DNA of 64,000 nucleotides from Hemibagrus wyckioides (GCF_019097595.1 NC_080710.1:2143280-2207279), one strand, 5' to 3'. Positions 11,640 to 23,221 are shown, counted from the stretch's first letter. Numbers and translations: made by a program. The notes: generated from the sequence alone by a model not told the origin.

Positions 11640-12620
11640 AAAATACTCAGAAAAGAAATAAATACTTTAAAAAAAACTGAGATAAAATAATACATATTTA
11701 GAAAAATACTGAGGTAAAATTATCCAGACTTAGGAAATACTGAGGTAAAATAAAACATACTTAGAAAATACTGAGGTAAAATAATAAATATTTAGAAATT
11801 TCTGAGGTAAAATTATCCATACTTAGTAAATTCCGAGGTACAATAATAAATATTTAGAAAATACTGTGGACAAAATAGTACATATTTAGAAATTACTCAG
11901 GTAAAATCATCAATTATTAGAAAATACTGAGGTAAAATAATACATAGTTAGAAAATACTATGGTAAAATCATCCATACTTAGTAAAAAGTGAGATAAAAT
12001 AATACATACAGAGTAAATACAGAGGTAAAATAATACATACTTAAAATATCAAAGAAAAATAATACATATTTAGAAAATACTGAGGTAAAATCATCCATAC
12101 TTAGAAAATACTGAGGTAAAATCATCCATACTTAGGAAATACTCAGGTACAATAATACATATTTAGAAAATACTGAGGTAAAATCATCCATACTTTGAAA
12201 ATACTGAGGTAAAATCAATACTCAGAAAATACTGAGGTAAAATCATCCATAATACATATTTAGAAAACACTGAGGTAAAATCATCCATACTAAGAAATTA
12301 CTGATGTAAAATCATCAATACTCAGAAAATACTGAGGTAACATCCTCCATACTTAGGAAATACTGAGGAAAAATAATATATATTTAGAAAATACTGAGGT
12401 ATAATCATTCATACTTGGGACATACTCAGGTAAAAAAAAATGCATACTTAGAAAATACTCAGCTAAATTAATAAATACTGATAAAATGTTCAGGTGAATT
12501 AATACATACTTAATCAATACTTAGATTAAAAAAAATACATAATGAGAAAATACTGATTGATATATAATTAGAAAATACTCCAGAAAAATGATACTTACAG
12601 AGACATGACACAGTCTAAAT
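11640..12620. repeat. Degenerate ~31-bp minisatellite
   Basis: Roughly 30 diverged copies of a unit containing TACTTAGAAAATACTGAGG followed by TAAAAT and an ATCATCCA or AATACATA ending, repeating about every 29-33 bp. Indels and substitutions are frequent in every copy. This array is therefore much older or no longer homogenised compared with the 31-bp array at 6.5 kb. No coding content. Confidence 0.85.
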
Positions 12621-13626
12621 ACTACATATGTAAAAAAAAAACCTCAATAATACATACACACAAAACAATATATATGAAGTAAATACTCAGGGTTATTAAA
12701 ATTAATTAAGTTCCACCCCTTTTGGCTTCTTGCTTATAAAGTGCAAATCAATATGTATTACAATCACAGGGAAGAAAAGACAAGCATCAGGTCACTTAAA
12801 CATTGTGATTTAAAGTATTTTCCTTATATAAATGCTAATCTAATTTTTGACAAATAAAAGTTATTTACTGCCACTTTAATCGTGGGAATTGAAAGGGTAG
12901 GGGTTAAAGGGTTAAAGCTCGCTCTTTCCTTAATCTCATTTCTCTTTTATCATCCCATCATCGAGGATGAAATGTGACGTTTCTATGGTTGAAAGGCGAC
13001 ACCCCAGAGCAACAAGTGAACAATAAAAAAACAAATAAATTTGAGATATTTATTATAGAACTGTATGTCAGGTATATTATATTATTGTATTCAATCCATA
13101 AGAACCTGATGAGCATCATTTTACCTGAAGAGGAAACACATCCTGTAGGGAATAAAAAACCTGAGTGATGTTTCACAAGAAATTCCTCATAATGCTCCAA
13201 AGCTGAGAGCTGTGATGTAATCCAGAGGAAATCTGAGACGTCATGGCGGTGTCGTGGTTCTCCTGCAGTTTCTCTTTCTCTCTCTCTGAGGGATGATGAA
13301 GATGATGATGTATCAGAGTGAGTACTTTATCCTCAGTATTGTGAGATGCTGGAGAGGAAAAACACAGCAGGAGCGAGGAGTTAAAAATTCACAGAGAGCT
13401 GCGATGTTTCTGAGAGAGCTCTGCTAGCAGTTTGCTTCCCCTCTTTCTCGCTCTATTTCTTTTCCTTTTCCTCAGTCTGTATATCTCTCCCACTCTCTCA
13501 TCTCTGCATCCACAGGCCTGAAATCACATCATCTATGTACAAATGGTATCTTCTGCTGTGTCCCAAAGGTGCCGCCTTTTATCCGAGCTTCCAATCCATG
13601 TGTTTTTTATTATTAATTCTTTCCAG
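12621..13626. other. Intergenic, no gene supported
   Basis: AT-rich DNA. Two short ORFs (12958-13200 minus, 12974-13168 plus) overlap antisense and resemble no family. The part from 13200 to 13540 is more complex and pyrimidine-rich. Confidence 0.4.
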
Positions 13627-13734
13627 TTCCTCAGGAGCGTCCTAATTTTCCAAGGAAGAGAGACGAGGCAAGGCGAGGAAGAGGAACAAGCGACGAGGCG
13701 GAGATGCTTTGCTCGCTTGCTGGCGAAAGCAGAA
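13627..13734 (+). other. Exon-like segment with splice consensus (unrecognised)
   Basis: A pyrimidine-rich acceptor-like sequence (TTCTTTCCAG) precedes 13627, and a strong donor context GCAGAA/GTAAGT ends it at 13734. The 108 bases between form 36 open codons in phase 0, rich in Glu and Arg. I do not recognise the peptide. It could be an exon of a long upstream transcript, a non-coding RNA exon, or chance: splice-like pairs are common in 64 kb. Only the splice consensus and the open frame are seen; the exon call is inference. Confidence 0.2.
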
Positions 13735-13862
13735 GTAAGTGCTGCTGCTGTGTGTGTGTGTGTGTGAGAGAGAGAGAGTCTGGCAGCCTCAGAGGAAAGG
13801 AAGGGCAGAGAGCCCTGACTTCGTCTGTAGACAAAAAAGCAACAGCAGATTCATGATTGAAC

Positions 13863-13898
<36 letters not shown>

Positions 13899-14012
13899 AT
13901 TTCTCTCTTTCTGTCTCTCTCTCTGTCTCTGTCTGTCTCTCTGTCTCTCTATCTGTCTGTCCCTCTGTCTCTCTCTCTTACTCTCTCTCTTTCTCTGTCT
14001 CAGGGTTAGGTA
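13735..14012. repeat. (TG)n, (GA)n and (CT)n low-complexity cluster
   Basis: A TG run at about 13749-13766 and a GA run to 13779 are followed by CT-rich sequence at 13866-14002 with CTGT interruptions. ORFs over this region on both strands (13631-13834, 13739-14038) are translations of low-complexity DNA. Confidence 0.9.
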
Positions 14013-14834
14013 TTATCATATCAACAAACTCAACATGAAGGGCAGCATCTGATTTGAGAAACTTTTCACAAAAAAAAAGACATTTTGTGACATCATTACA
14101 CAATCGAATCCCTCAGCACTACAGACAATGTAGTAAAACATCCAATAACCAGAGAATAGTGCACTGTGTAGTGAGGGATTATGGGTAAGTGTCCAGAGCA
14201 TGTCAGGGCCGCTACTGCACCATATGTCACTATAATTGTCTCCCAGAATGCACCGCCACCACCACCCTAAAGAAATTAGGGGGAGAAATTATTCATTCTA
14301 TTCCTAACCTGCCCCCATCCCCCCATCTGGAGGACAAATAAGGACAAAATAGAAAGAAAAAACGAAACAGAAGAACAAATGCTTTTGAGACAAAAGGTGT
14401 TTTTTTTTAGACAAACTGCTTGTTTAACTTTAGCGTTTTTAGCAAAACGAAAGAAATCAACAAACATTGTGTCTACTTTTTTCATTTGTTTGTTTGTTTT
14501 CCTTTTTTTTTACAGTAATAAGTATAAATATTCAGGTATTTTCTGAACACTTTAGACTTCACACTTTTAATTAAATTCCTACACGTGTGATGGTTAGTGA
14601 CAGGAAGATGCCGAGGTTTCGAGTTGTGGAAAACATTCAGTGCAGATCTTTTTATAGTGTGAGCATCAGAGTGTTGAGGATTATCCTGAAGAACTGCAGG
14701 TGAAGCCTAGAACCAGATCTTGAACCTGAGCATTTAATCACATGACCTTCTTATTCATAAGATATAAATACTTCATAAACAATAAAGCAGTAAGACAGGA
14801 TTATTGTGACAATCACAAATCATTTCATGTCAGA
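14013..14834. other. Intergenic with a dispersed-repeat-like patch 14095-14260
   Basis: The patch at 14095-14260 contains AATAGTGCACTGTGTAGTG and 'TAGTGAGGGATTATGGG'-type text resembling motifs common in teleost repeats. It shares the TAGTGCAC/TGTAGT words with the minisatellite at 15 kb. The remainder is AT-rich with no gene. Confidence 0.35.
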
Positions 14835-14990
14835 TTTGATTTGATTTGAAATAGAAATAAAAATAGCCTTTATTTGTCACATATACATTACTGCACAGTG
14901 AAATTCTTTCTTTGCATATCCCATCGTTGGAGGTTGGGGTCAGAGCGCAGGGTCAGCCATGATACAGCACCCCTGATCCTCCGGTCAACT
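14835..14990. repeat. Dispersed teleost repeat fragment
   Basis: Begins in TTTGATTTGATTTGAAAT and reads through TTTATTTGTCACATATACAT, GCACAGTGAAATTC and GGTTGGGGTCAGAGCGCAGG, text I recall as part of an abundant teleost interspersed element. The class (SINE or non-autonomous DNA element) is not certain. Its right end abuts the 35-bp minisatellite. Confidence 0.6.
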
Positions 14991-16205
14991 ACATAGTGCC
15001 CTATGTAGTCTATGTAGTGCACCCTATATAGTGCCCTATGTAGTCTATGTAGTGCACCCTATATAGTGCCCTATGTAGTCTATGTAGTGCACCCTATATA
15101 GTGCCCTATGTAGTCTATGTAGTGCACCCTATATAGTGCCCTATGTAGTCTATGTAGTGCACCCTATATAGTGCCCTATGTAGTCTATGTAGTGCACAAT
15201 ATATAGTGCCCTATGCAGTGCACCCTTTATATAGTGCCCTATGTAGTCTATGTAGTGTACCCTATATATAGTGCCCTATGTAGTCTATGTAGTGCACCCT
15301 ATATAGTGCCCTATTTTGTCTATGTAGTGCACAATATATAGTGCCCTATGTAGTCTATGTAGTGCACCCTATATAGTGCCCTATGTAGTCTATGTAGTGC
15401 ACCCTATATAGTGCCCTATTTTGTCTATGTAGTGCACAATATATAGTGCCCTATGTAGTCTATGTAGTGCACCCTATATAGTGCCCTATTTTGTCTATGT
15501 AGTGCACAATATATAGTGCCCTATGCAGTGCACCCTTTATATAGTGCCCTATTTTGTCTATGTAGTGCACAATATATAGTGCCCTATGCAATGCACCCTT
15601 TATATAGTGCCCTATGTAGTCTATGTAGTGTACCCTATATATAGTGCCCTATGTAGTCTATGTAGTGTTCCCTATATAGTGCCCTATGTAGTCTATGTAG
15701 TGTACCCTATATAGTGCCCTATGTAGTCTATGTAGTGAACCCTATATAGTGCCCTATGTAGTCTATGTAGTGCACCCTATATAGTGCCCTATGTAGTCTA
15801 TGTAGTGCACCCTATATAGTGCCCTATGTAGTCTATGCAGTGCACCCTATATAGTGCCCTATTTTGTCTATGTAGTGCACAATATATAGTGCCCTATGTA
15901 GTGCACCCTATATAGTGCCCTATGTAGTCTATGTAGTGCACCCTATATAGTGCCCTATGTAGTCTATGTAGTGCACCCTATATAGTGCCCTATGTAGTCT
16001 ATGCAGTGCACCCTATATAGTGCCCTATTTTGTCTATGTAGTGCACAATATATAGTGCCCTATGTAGTGCACCCTATATAGTGCCCTATGTAGACTATGC
16101 AGTGCACCCTTTATATAGTGCCCTATGTAGTCTATGTAGTGCACCCTATATATAGTGCCCTATGTAGTCTATGTAGTGCACCCTAAATAGCACCCTATGT
16201 AGTCT
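14991..16205. repeat. 35-bp minisatellite, ~35 copies
   Basis: The basic 35-bp unit contains ACCCTATATAGTGCCC and CTATGTAGTCTATGTAGTGC; starts at 15021 and 15056 show the period. Variants recur in an ordered way: TTTTGTC in place of TGTAGTC, ACAATATATAG in place of ACCCTATATAG, and shortened units lacking the CTATGTAGT half. The recurrence of the same variant groups implies higher-order duplications. The unit carries TAG and TATA words, so no frame is open. Confidence 0.95.
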
Positions 16206-17552
16206 CCAGTTAGGGGATATTTGGACACTCTGAGTCCACTAGGTGCCTTAGGACATGCCATAAAATCTCATAAACCTGATATAAGCAGTACATTCACTGC
16301 ACAGGCTATGAAGCTTCTCTCGTGAGTTACGTCTCTGCGCCACTCTATCAGCCTCGTGAAGGAGGCAGAGGCGATTTCTGCAGACGAGACCTCCACCACA
16401 CTAATCAATAACAGCTATTTGTGGAAAAGAGAACGTTATTGTGATGGAAAATGGAGGTAAACAGTGCGAGCACTCAGTCTTTCACTCAGTGTGTGAATTA
16501 AAAGGCTGTGAGAGGAGAAACGGTGAAGAAGTGACAGAATACCAATTACAGCCACCTCTTCTCACCTCAGATGGGGCTGCTGTGTGTGTGTATGTGTGTG
16601 TGTGTAGGAAGGTGTTTTTCAGAGAAAGTTGGTGCTGTTTGGACTAAAAAGTAGGTCACTATGCAGTGTGTGTATGTGTACAGTACATAATGTATCATCT
16701 TTACAGTGTTTATTACAGTTGATGTTGTTTGTGTTTAATTCTTTACTTTCCTCTCAGTCATGATAACCTTCTGGCTGTAATTACAGAAACGTGGCCTTCA
16801 TCCAGGACTTTTATAGATCTCGGAAGTGTAGCAGCTGAATGCCAGGTCAGCTTATCCTTCAGGCTGTGATGCAGTTTTCTGTACAGGACAGAAGATTTGA
16901 GGTAAAATAACAGAGCGCTGGATTAAGTGCTGTTTTATCAGCTGCTGAATCATGAGGGCAGAAGCTATTTTGTTCAACTACAAGATGGATGGGTGCAGCA
17001 GTGTACTCAACTGTTCCTTTCATTTCTTTCATATTAGTCTTTGTTTATGTTAAGCTATTATTTGCATCTTAAGTCAGTACCTAAGTAGTTCACTTCATTT
17101 GCCACACTTAGTTTAAAAAATGTACAGTTTTAGGTAATATACTTTAAAAACAAGGTAAATGGACCTTGGTAAAACCTGCAGGTGATGAGAAGGGTAATCT
17201 GGTCGTCTATAAAGTAAGCACTTCTCTAACAGCACTAATGGGACGTTGCCCGGTGCGAGCAGATGTTCGACTTGCCCTTGCTGAACTCCTGAAATCAGAG
17301 TTTGACACTAACTAAACTGTAGCAGCAGACCCCAAACCTCGTCCCTGTCACTGATTAACCGGGACACGAGCAGGCAGCTGCTGGGACAGATAAGATAAAG
17401 CCGAGCCGAGCAGCTGGTTAAATATGCTTTACACCATATCATCATCCAAACGCTTGTTACAACTGAGCAAAAGTGCGGCCTGTTGTTAGTCCACGACACT
17501 GATTTATCTACTGTACAATCTTTTATTCCCCTCTCGCGCTTCTGCATTGCAG
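16206..17552. promoter_or_regulatory. Candidate regulatory region with E-box/GATA composite
   Basis: Mostly complex, repeat-poor DNA. CAGCTG (17375-17380) is followed seven bases later by AGATAAG (17388-17394), then a second overlapping GATAA and another CAGCTG near 17411. E-box to GATA spacing of this size is the known composite site bound by TAL1/E-protein/GATA complexes. Blocks at 16240-16560 and 17200-17500 look like conserved non-coding candidates. Regulatory function is inference; no conservation data are available here. Confidence 0.3.
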
Positions 17553-17639
17553 GTGGTCAAGGTGAAGAACAGATTGCCAGAAGTCAAGGACAGAATGCCT
17601 CCGAAGCCTGATCCCAGAGATCACCAAAGTTCATCTAAG
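17553..17639 (+). other. Exon-like segment with strong acceptor (unrecognised)
   Basis: The 87-base segment follows a good polypyrimidine tract and acceptor (CTTCTGCATTGCAG) and ends AAG/GTGCTT. It is open for 29 codons in phase 0; the other two + frames contain stops. The predicted peptide is Lys/Pro/Asp-rich and matches no family I know. It could join the exon-like segment at 13627-13734 in phase, but that may be coincidence. It might instead be an exon of a long non-coding RNA upstream of sox4. Confidence 0.25.
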
Positions 17640-18841
17640 GTGCTTTGTTTTTAAAATCAATATTATATTTATTACTTTCACACAGTGAACGCTTGCCAAC
17701 TGGTGTTTATAACAAGTTTATTACAACAACTCTGAGTTTGGACAAACAATTTCTAGCAAGTTAGGACACTAAAGTTCTAGCCAAAGGAGCTTGGGTTAGC
17801 ACATCAACTTTCTAACAAATGATCCTATAAATAAAGGTGCTAAATGTTTTAGAAATAAACCTTAAGTTAATGCACTAAATTTCTAGAATTATACCTTAAG
17901 GTTGTTGTTGTTGAGCTTTCGGCTGCTCCGGGAAATGATAGCAATGTACACTAGATTAGCACACTTCATTTTCTGAATTCAGACATTCAACTGATAAAAA
18001 TTTAAAATGCTTTATTTATAGTGACTGAATTTAAGATAGATTTATGTTTATGTAAATGTTTTTTTGTGTATTTGGTCCTGAGGTATGAGCTCTGGTTTTA
18101 TCAATCAGACAATAGTAAATTCTTACGAATTCTTATGACACGCTTACAGCAAACGATTCTACAATTTCTAGCAATAGACCCTAAGCAGGCAAATTCTAGC
18201 AATTGATTCTTAATTAGGAACACTAGATGGTCCCTAATTTCTAGTTTAAGGTTAAGTCACTACATTCATAGCCATGGACACTACACTAAATATATAGTAC
18301 AGTGTATACTGTTAACACGCTACATACCACCTTAAAGTGCACACTAGCCGGGGACACTAAAGTGATGCTTTAATGACATCAGGGACACTAATGAATAGAT
18401 CGTGATGCTCATTAAAGCACAAAAGGCCAGGAAAGACACTGAGTAATGAGGAGTAATGAGCACTGAATGTAGAATTCCTTTAAATCAATGGATTAAAAGT
18501 TAAGACACTAAATTCATAGCCAGGTTTGTGGCTCTAATCTAGATCATTCTGTAGACCAAGCTTGGACCAAGAACCTTTTATAAGACTGTTAAACAACGTT
18601 TTACCTGCAAAGGTGTGTCTCGTTTACCTTTACAGCTTTACTCACTGGAATTTAAGTCGTTTTTTAAATGTCACTATATACACAAGGGAAGGTCCACTTT
18701 TTCTCTCTGAGTGACCAGACAGTAAATTAGAACATTTCCTGGCATTAGATACAACAACAACACACTTCTTGGACTGGACACTGTGTTTGGAAGCTACATA
18801 ATGATGTAATCTGTTCACGTTTAATTGTTCAAATCTAATCC

Positions 18842-18843
<2 letters not shown>
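17640..18843. other. Intergenic; decayed repeat-like phrases
   Basis: From about 17740 to 18560 phrases such as ACACTAAATTTCTAG, TTCTAGCAAT and CCTTAAGTTA recur irregularly, suggesting a very degraded minisatellite, although no clean period can be read by eye. No gene. Confidence 0.35.
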
Positions 18844-18907
<64 letters not shown>

Positions 18908-18908
18908 A
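18844..18908. repeat. (TG)n(AG)n compound microsatellite
   Basis: A TG run at 18844-18871 passes directly into an AG run to about 18908. Confidence 0.95.
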
Positions 18909-19114
18909 GGGCTTTGCACAATATCTTGCTATGTGCTTAAAGATCTCTGTGAGATGGTTCTGCTGCTTTCGTCTTCCACCAAATGTTGCGTTTGTTTTGG
19001 AATTATGTAACTGAACCCGTGTCCTGCTGTAATACAGTATAAAACCTTAAATACACAGAGCCGGAGAGTCTCTCAGCTCCACTCTGCCATCTAGCGTCGG
19101 CTACCACACACACA

Positions 19115-19147
<33 letters not shown>

Positions 19148-19839
19148 CAAGAGTGTGTAAGGATCACAGCCGTCTGATCATGACGGTGACCTAATAAGAG
19201 AGCTATTCAAATTTAGGTTGATATACAAAACAATAGTTATATATACATTTCCATTGTTTCTCATGAATAGAATAATAACAACAAATAAACCGACTTCAGC
19301 ACGCGCATTTCTTCAGGTGAGCAGCATCTGTCCGGACACAGAGCATGGAACTAAAGCTTGTTTTTTTTTCCTCCCCTCCAACTGAAATGGGAAGAGGCGT
19401 GGCTTGTCAGGGTCCGCCCCTCCCTCAGAGGCGGAGTTTAAAGAATAATAATAATAGGGCTTTTTTTTCGTGACCACAACATGAGTCTGAGCTCGCGCGC
19501 TGTCGGTGTTAGAAACATATTAGAAATATTTTATATGTTGTGCTTAATTGATTTATTACATCATATATATCAATATTTTATTGATATGCTTTCTCAGTAT
19601 ATATATATATATATATATAATGTGTGTAGTCTAATAAATATCTATATGTTTATGTATATACACTTAGTATGTCACGGTGAAGTAAAAATTCAATATTTTA
19701 TTTTTTTTTATTAAACCACCTTCATGAGCTCATCAGCTTTGTCTCGCTCTCGTAAAAAAAAATAAATAATAAGTTTACAGGAATGAGGTCAGAGCCAAAG
19801 CTGCTCATTGCACGCGCCGATTATGATTAGATTCCTTTT
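18909..19839. other. Proximal upstream flank of sox4
   Basis: Contains a CA microsatellite (19105-19148), a TA run (19599-19619) and short GC-rich words near 19390-19440 (GAGGCGTGGC, CCGCCCC). No coding frame is supported. Confidence 0.5.
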
Positions 19840-19975
19840 AACAGCCAATGAGAGCAGTCAGAGGGCGTGGTTTCTCAGCGGGGGGGGGAGGCTGGTGACA
19901 AACGCTGATTGGCTGCGGTATGTTCAGCGCTCTGGCCTCGCGGAGGGATAAAGCGGCGCGAGCACTGGCAGTTCG
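19840..19975 (+). promoter_or_regulatory. sox4 core promoter (predicted)
   Basis: CpG-rich sequence with a forward CCAAT box inside AGCCAATGAG (19843-19852), a reversed CCAAT box (GATTGG, 19907-19912), a G9 run near 19881-19889 and a TATA-like GATAAAG at 19947-19953. This order predicts transcription starting roughly at 19975-19985, about 390 bases before the sox4 start codon. Boxes are seen directly; the start site is inferred. Confidence 0.55.
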
Positions 19976-20364
19976 AAAGGATCTGAAAAACTTCTTTGCA
20001 CGCGCACCGCAGATGGGAAGCGTACTACTGCAACAACAACAACTTGCAGCTCGGTTATGCAGAAAGAGCTGAAACACACACACAGACACTTGAACACACT
20101 TTTAACCGACTCTTAACGCGAACATGAACGGAGAACGGACACGGCGCGAGCCGGAGTGTGTGTCCACTCACTGAGTTTATATCGTACAAGTCCCCGCGTG
20201 CGAACTTTAAAAAAAACAACAAAATCATCATAAATAACACGGATAAAAACTTCTCAGGACTACTACCGTGAAAGAGAGTGGACTTTAATTTTTTTCAGTA
20301 CAACAAGCTTTATTAAAGTTTTGTGAAATCTGACGGGTGAAATTTTGGTGTCGCGCGCGCCGAG
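19976..20364 (+). other. sox4 5' untranslated leader with three uORFs (predicted)
   Basis: The leader holds three AUGs, each opening a short ORF closed before the main start: 20013-20072 (19 codons), 20057-20116 (19 codons) and 20124-20174 (16 codons). The first two overlap in different frames. If the predicted transcription start is right, ribosomes meet all three first, which could limit Sox4 translation. The main AUG at 20365 has G at -3 and G at +4, a favourable context. Confidence 0.5.
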
Positions 20365-21423
20365 ATGGTGCAGAAAAGCAGCAGTGCGGAGAGTTTTGAT
20401 TCCAGCGCGATGGACGCGGATCTGTGCGCCCCGTCATCCGCGAGCCCCGGATCCGAGAAGCTCGTGGACCCGGGCTGGTGCAAGACCCCCAGCGGACACA
20501 TCAAGCGGCCCATGAACGCGTTCATGGTGTGGTCGCAGATCGAGCGGCGTAAGATCATGGAGCAGTCTCCCGACATGCACAACGCCGAGATCTCTAAGCG
20601 GCTCGGGAAGCGCTGGAAGCTGCTCAAGGACACCGACAAGATCCCGTTCATCCGCGAGGCAGAGCGCCTGCGCCTCAAGCACATGGCCGATTACCCGGAC
20701 TACAAGTACCGGCCGCGGAAAAAGGCCAAGTCGAGCGGAGGCTCCAAGACCGGCGAGAAGGCAAGTGGAGGTACCGGTGCTCACGGCGCCATTTTGAAGA
20801 CGCATTCCAAAAAGAGCGGAAGTTCCAAACCGGGCAGCGGCAGCGGCGGCCACAGCAAGGCGCACAAGATGGCTCACAAAGCCGCGCCTCATGAACCGGC
20901 CGCCGGGACAGACCACCACGCGCTCTACAAGTCTAACAAGTCGGACAAGAAACCGAAGAGAGTTTACGTCTTCGGGAGCGGAGGCGGAGGAGGAAGCGTT
21001 CCCGCGAGCCCGACCCTGAGCAGCTCTACCGAGTTCGGGGACGCGCAGAGCCTTTACGAGGACTCGCACCGCGCTTTCCGCGCGCCTTCGCCTGCTCCCT
21101 CCGCCTCGCGCTTATCCCAGTCTCCATCATCATCATCATCATCATCATCTTCGTCGGACGAGGAGTTTGAGGAAGAGGCGGAGGCGAGGCGCCGCGCGAG
21201 CCCCGGATTCGACAGCACGTCTCTGGGCAGCTTCGGCTCTTCTTACTCCACCTCTTCCGCGTCCTCGTGCTCGCCGGGGCTCGACCGCGACTGGGACTCG
21301 AGCTTCGAGTCGTGTGCTGGTTCTCATTTCGACTTCCCCGACTACTGCACGCCCGAGGTGACCGAGATGATCTCGCGGGACTGGCTCGAGTCGACCATTT
21401 CCAACCTCGTGTTCACGTACTGA
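20365..21423 (+). CDS. sox4: SoxC transcription factor Sox4
   Basis: Encodes a 352-residue SoxC (SRY-related HMG-box) nuclear transcription factor that binds and bends CAAAG-type DNA and controls neural, cardiac and skeletal progenitors in vertebrates. The HMG box is at about residues 47-117, with RPMNAFMVW at 48-56. A basic stretch follows, then a Lys/His/Gly/Ser-rich linker, a ten-serine run at 255-264, an acidic patch at 265-272, and the SoxC C-terminal transactivation segment from about 320 ending [19 protein letters not shown] in the box, WCKTPSGH before it and the ISNLVFTY ending fit SOX4 better than SOX11 or SOX12. The gene has no introns, as in all SoxC genes. Human SOX4 is longer, mainly in the linker; about 350 residues is normal for fish. 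The start has a good Kozak context. Whether this is the a or b teleost paralogue is not resolved. Confidence 0.97.
   Translation: MVQKSSSAESFDSSAMDADLCAPSSASPGSEKLVDPGWCKTPSGHIKRPMNAFMVWSQIERRKIMEQSPDMHNAEISKRLGKRWKLLKDTDKIPFIREAERLRLKHMADYPDYKYRPRKKAKSSGGSKTGEKASGGTGAHGAILKTHSKKSGSSKPGSGSGGHSKAHKMAHKAAPHEPAAGTDHHALYKSNKSDKKPKRVYVFGSGGGGGSVPASPTLSSSTEFGDAQSLYEDSHRAFRAPSPAPSASRLSQSPSSSSSSSSSSDEEFEEEAEARRRASPGFDSTSLGSFGSSYSTSSASSCSPGLDRDWDSSFESCAGSHFDFPDYCTPEVTEMISRDWLESTISNLVFTY
21127..21147 (+). repeat. (TCA)7 coding microsatellite in sox4
   Basis: Seven uninterrupted TCA codons, followed by TCT and two TCG, encode the serine run at residues 255-264. An uninterrupted triplet run of this kind may vary in length between individuals without breaking the frame. 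Confidence 0.95.
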
Positions 21424-22863
21424 TTAAAGCGGGGCAGAGCGCGGGGCTGAAACAAACACAAAAACAAACAAACAAACAATGCAAGGAAATGAAACAAAAT
21501 TAAGAAACAAATAAGGGAGAACCGTTTCACGTGAAGTTGCATTGAAGCTGGCTGCGACCAGTTCGAGTCTCAAATGAGCAAAAAAAGCGTAAAAATCGCG
21601 TTTTAATTAAAAGAGAAAGAGATCAAGAAGGGACTGGAGGCACGTGCGCTGGTGCGTTGAGCTGCATCGTGTTGCATTTGCAGAGATGCACCGAGTCGCG
21701 CTGCGTTGCATTAGGGCTACACTGCAAACATCAATAAGTTCTGTGCATTCATAAGGACATTTTAAACAAAACAAAAGAAAAAAAGTGACCCGGAGTTGCA
21801 GGATGCAGAGAAACGAGAAGGGATTTTGTTTTTGATTTGCTGCACGACTGGAAGGACCTGAAAGTGTTCGCATTACGAGGAGAAGACGAACAAGAAGGAG
21901 AAACGTCCATGTGCACGCGCACGGAGGAAAAAACAACAAGAAGATCCTATCGCAAAAAAAAAATTAATAATAATTAAAGTCGGAACTGGAAAACTGTGAT
22001 TTGATTTGCACGAGACGCTGTTTTCAGTCATGGAAAAAAAGAAAGGGGAAAACATTGCGAGAACCACGTGACTTTTTAACACTTAAGAGGTACAGAAATA
22101 GGCTGGGGGTGGATTTATGAACGAGGTGGGTAAACTTTAAGACTGTAAGACAAACCCTTTATTTAAAAAAAAGAAGAGAGAGAAGCATGTTATCTGTCCT
22201 CTGGTGTGTGGCGAGTTTTTGTGCGACTGTGGAACAGTTCACTAGCAGTAGGTTTGTTTCAGATGGCTAGATGGCGCCATGTTTGACCTTTTTTATTTTT
22301 AAAAAAACAAAAAAAATCACCAGCTGTTTTTCATTCTGAACTTCAGGATTTTCAGACTCAGATCTGTGCTGAACTTTTTTTTAAACGGAATCAGGACCAA
22401 ATCTCTCCTGCTTTGTTGTTTTTGTATAGACTCTTGTCCATCGTTGTGTTTTGTTTCTTTGGGTTTTTTCAGATGCCATTTTTTATATATATATGAGGAT
22501 GTATTTATATACCGGCCAAGCATTGCAATTTTTTTTTAATCAAGTTTTGTGTTGGTTCATATCCTTCTCCCAAAAAGAAGGGCTAACGTTTTCGTTTTTT
22601 ATTTCTTTTTATATTTAGATGTAGACTTTTTTGGAGAAAGAGAGCGATTTTGATTATTTTCTCAGTGTATTTTTGTACAAATCTATATTTAAAAAAAAAT
22701 CAAACAAAACAACAAAAAGATCGAAAGGAAAAAAAGGGGGCGTGGCGATTCGTGACGATTTGTGTACCTGCTTTTTTCCCTCTCTCCTAATTCTTCTTTA
22801 TTCTAGGTGAGTTGGTTAATGCAAAATCGACCTCCTGTCTGTGTTTACAGCTCCAATCTGTCT

Positions 22864-22865
22864 CA

Positions 22866-22921
<56 letters not shown>
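22864..22921. repeat. (CA)n in sox4 3'UTR
   Basis: Nearly pure CA dinucleotide run about 58 bases long inside the predicted sox4 3'UTR. Confidence 0.95.
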
Positions 22922-22924
<3 letters not shown>

Positions 22925-23220
22925 TTTCACTTTTTCACATCAGATCTTTCTCAGTCAGATATCGTAGCTTTAATCGATCATTTTTTATGGCATTTTTGCA
23001 ACAAAAAAGAAAGAAAGAAAAAGAAAAGCACCGAACGGAAAATGAAATCATATCGTGTTTGGATATTTAATCTCTCTTTTTCTACTCGTATAGCTCATCG
23101 TTTTCGTATTTTAAGGCATGGTGGATAGACTTTTGTATCACAGATTCAGGTTTCTAATAATATAATAGCTGTTGTGTTCTGGAAAATTAGGGGGAAAATC
23201 GTGAATTTGTACAGTTGACT

Positions 23221-23221
<1 letters not shown>

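Noticed and set aside
20434..21069. 211-codon ORF antisense to sox4
   Set aside because: It is a shadow of GC-rich sox4 codons; its translation has no domain and no promoter evidence.
20365..21423. sox11 or sox12 identity
   Set aside because: WSQIERR in the HMG box, WCKTPSGH before it, absence of the long acidic SOX11 stretch and the ISNLVFTY ending fit sox4 better.
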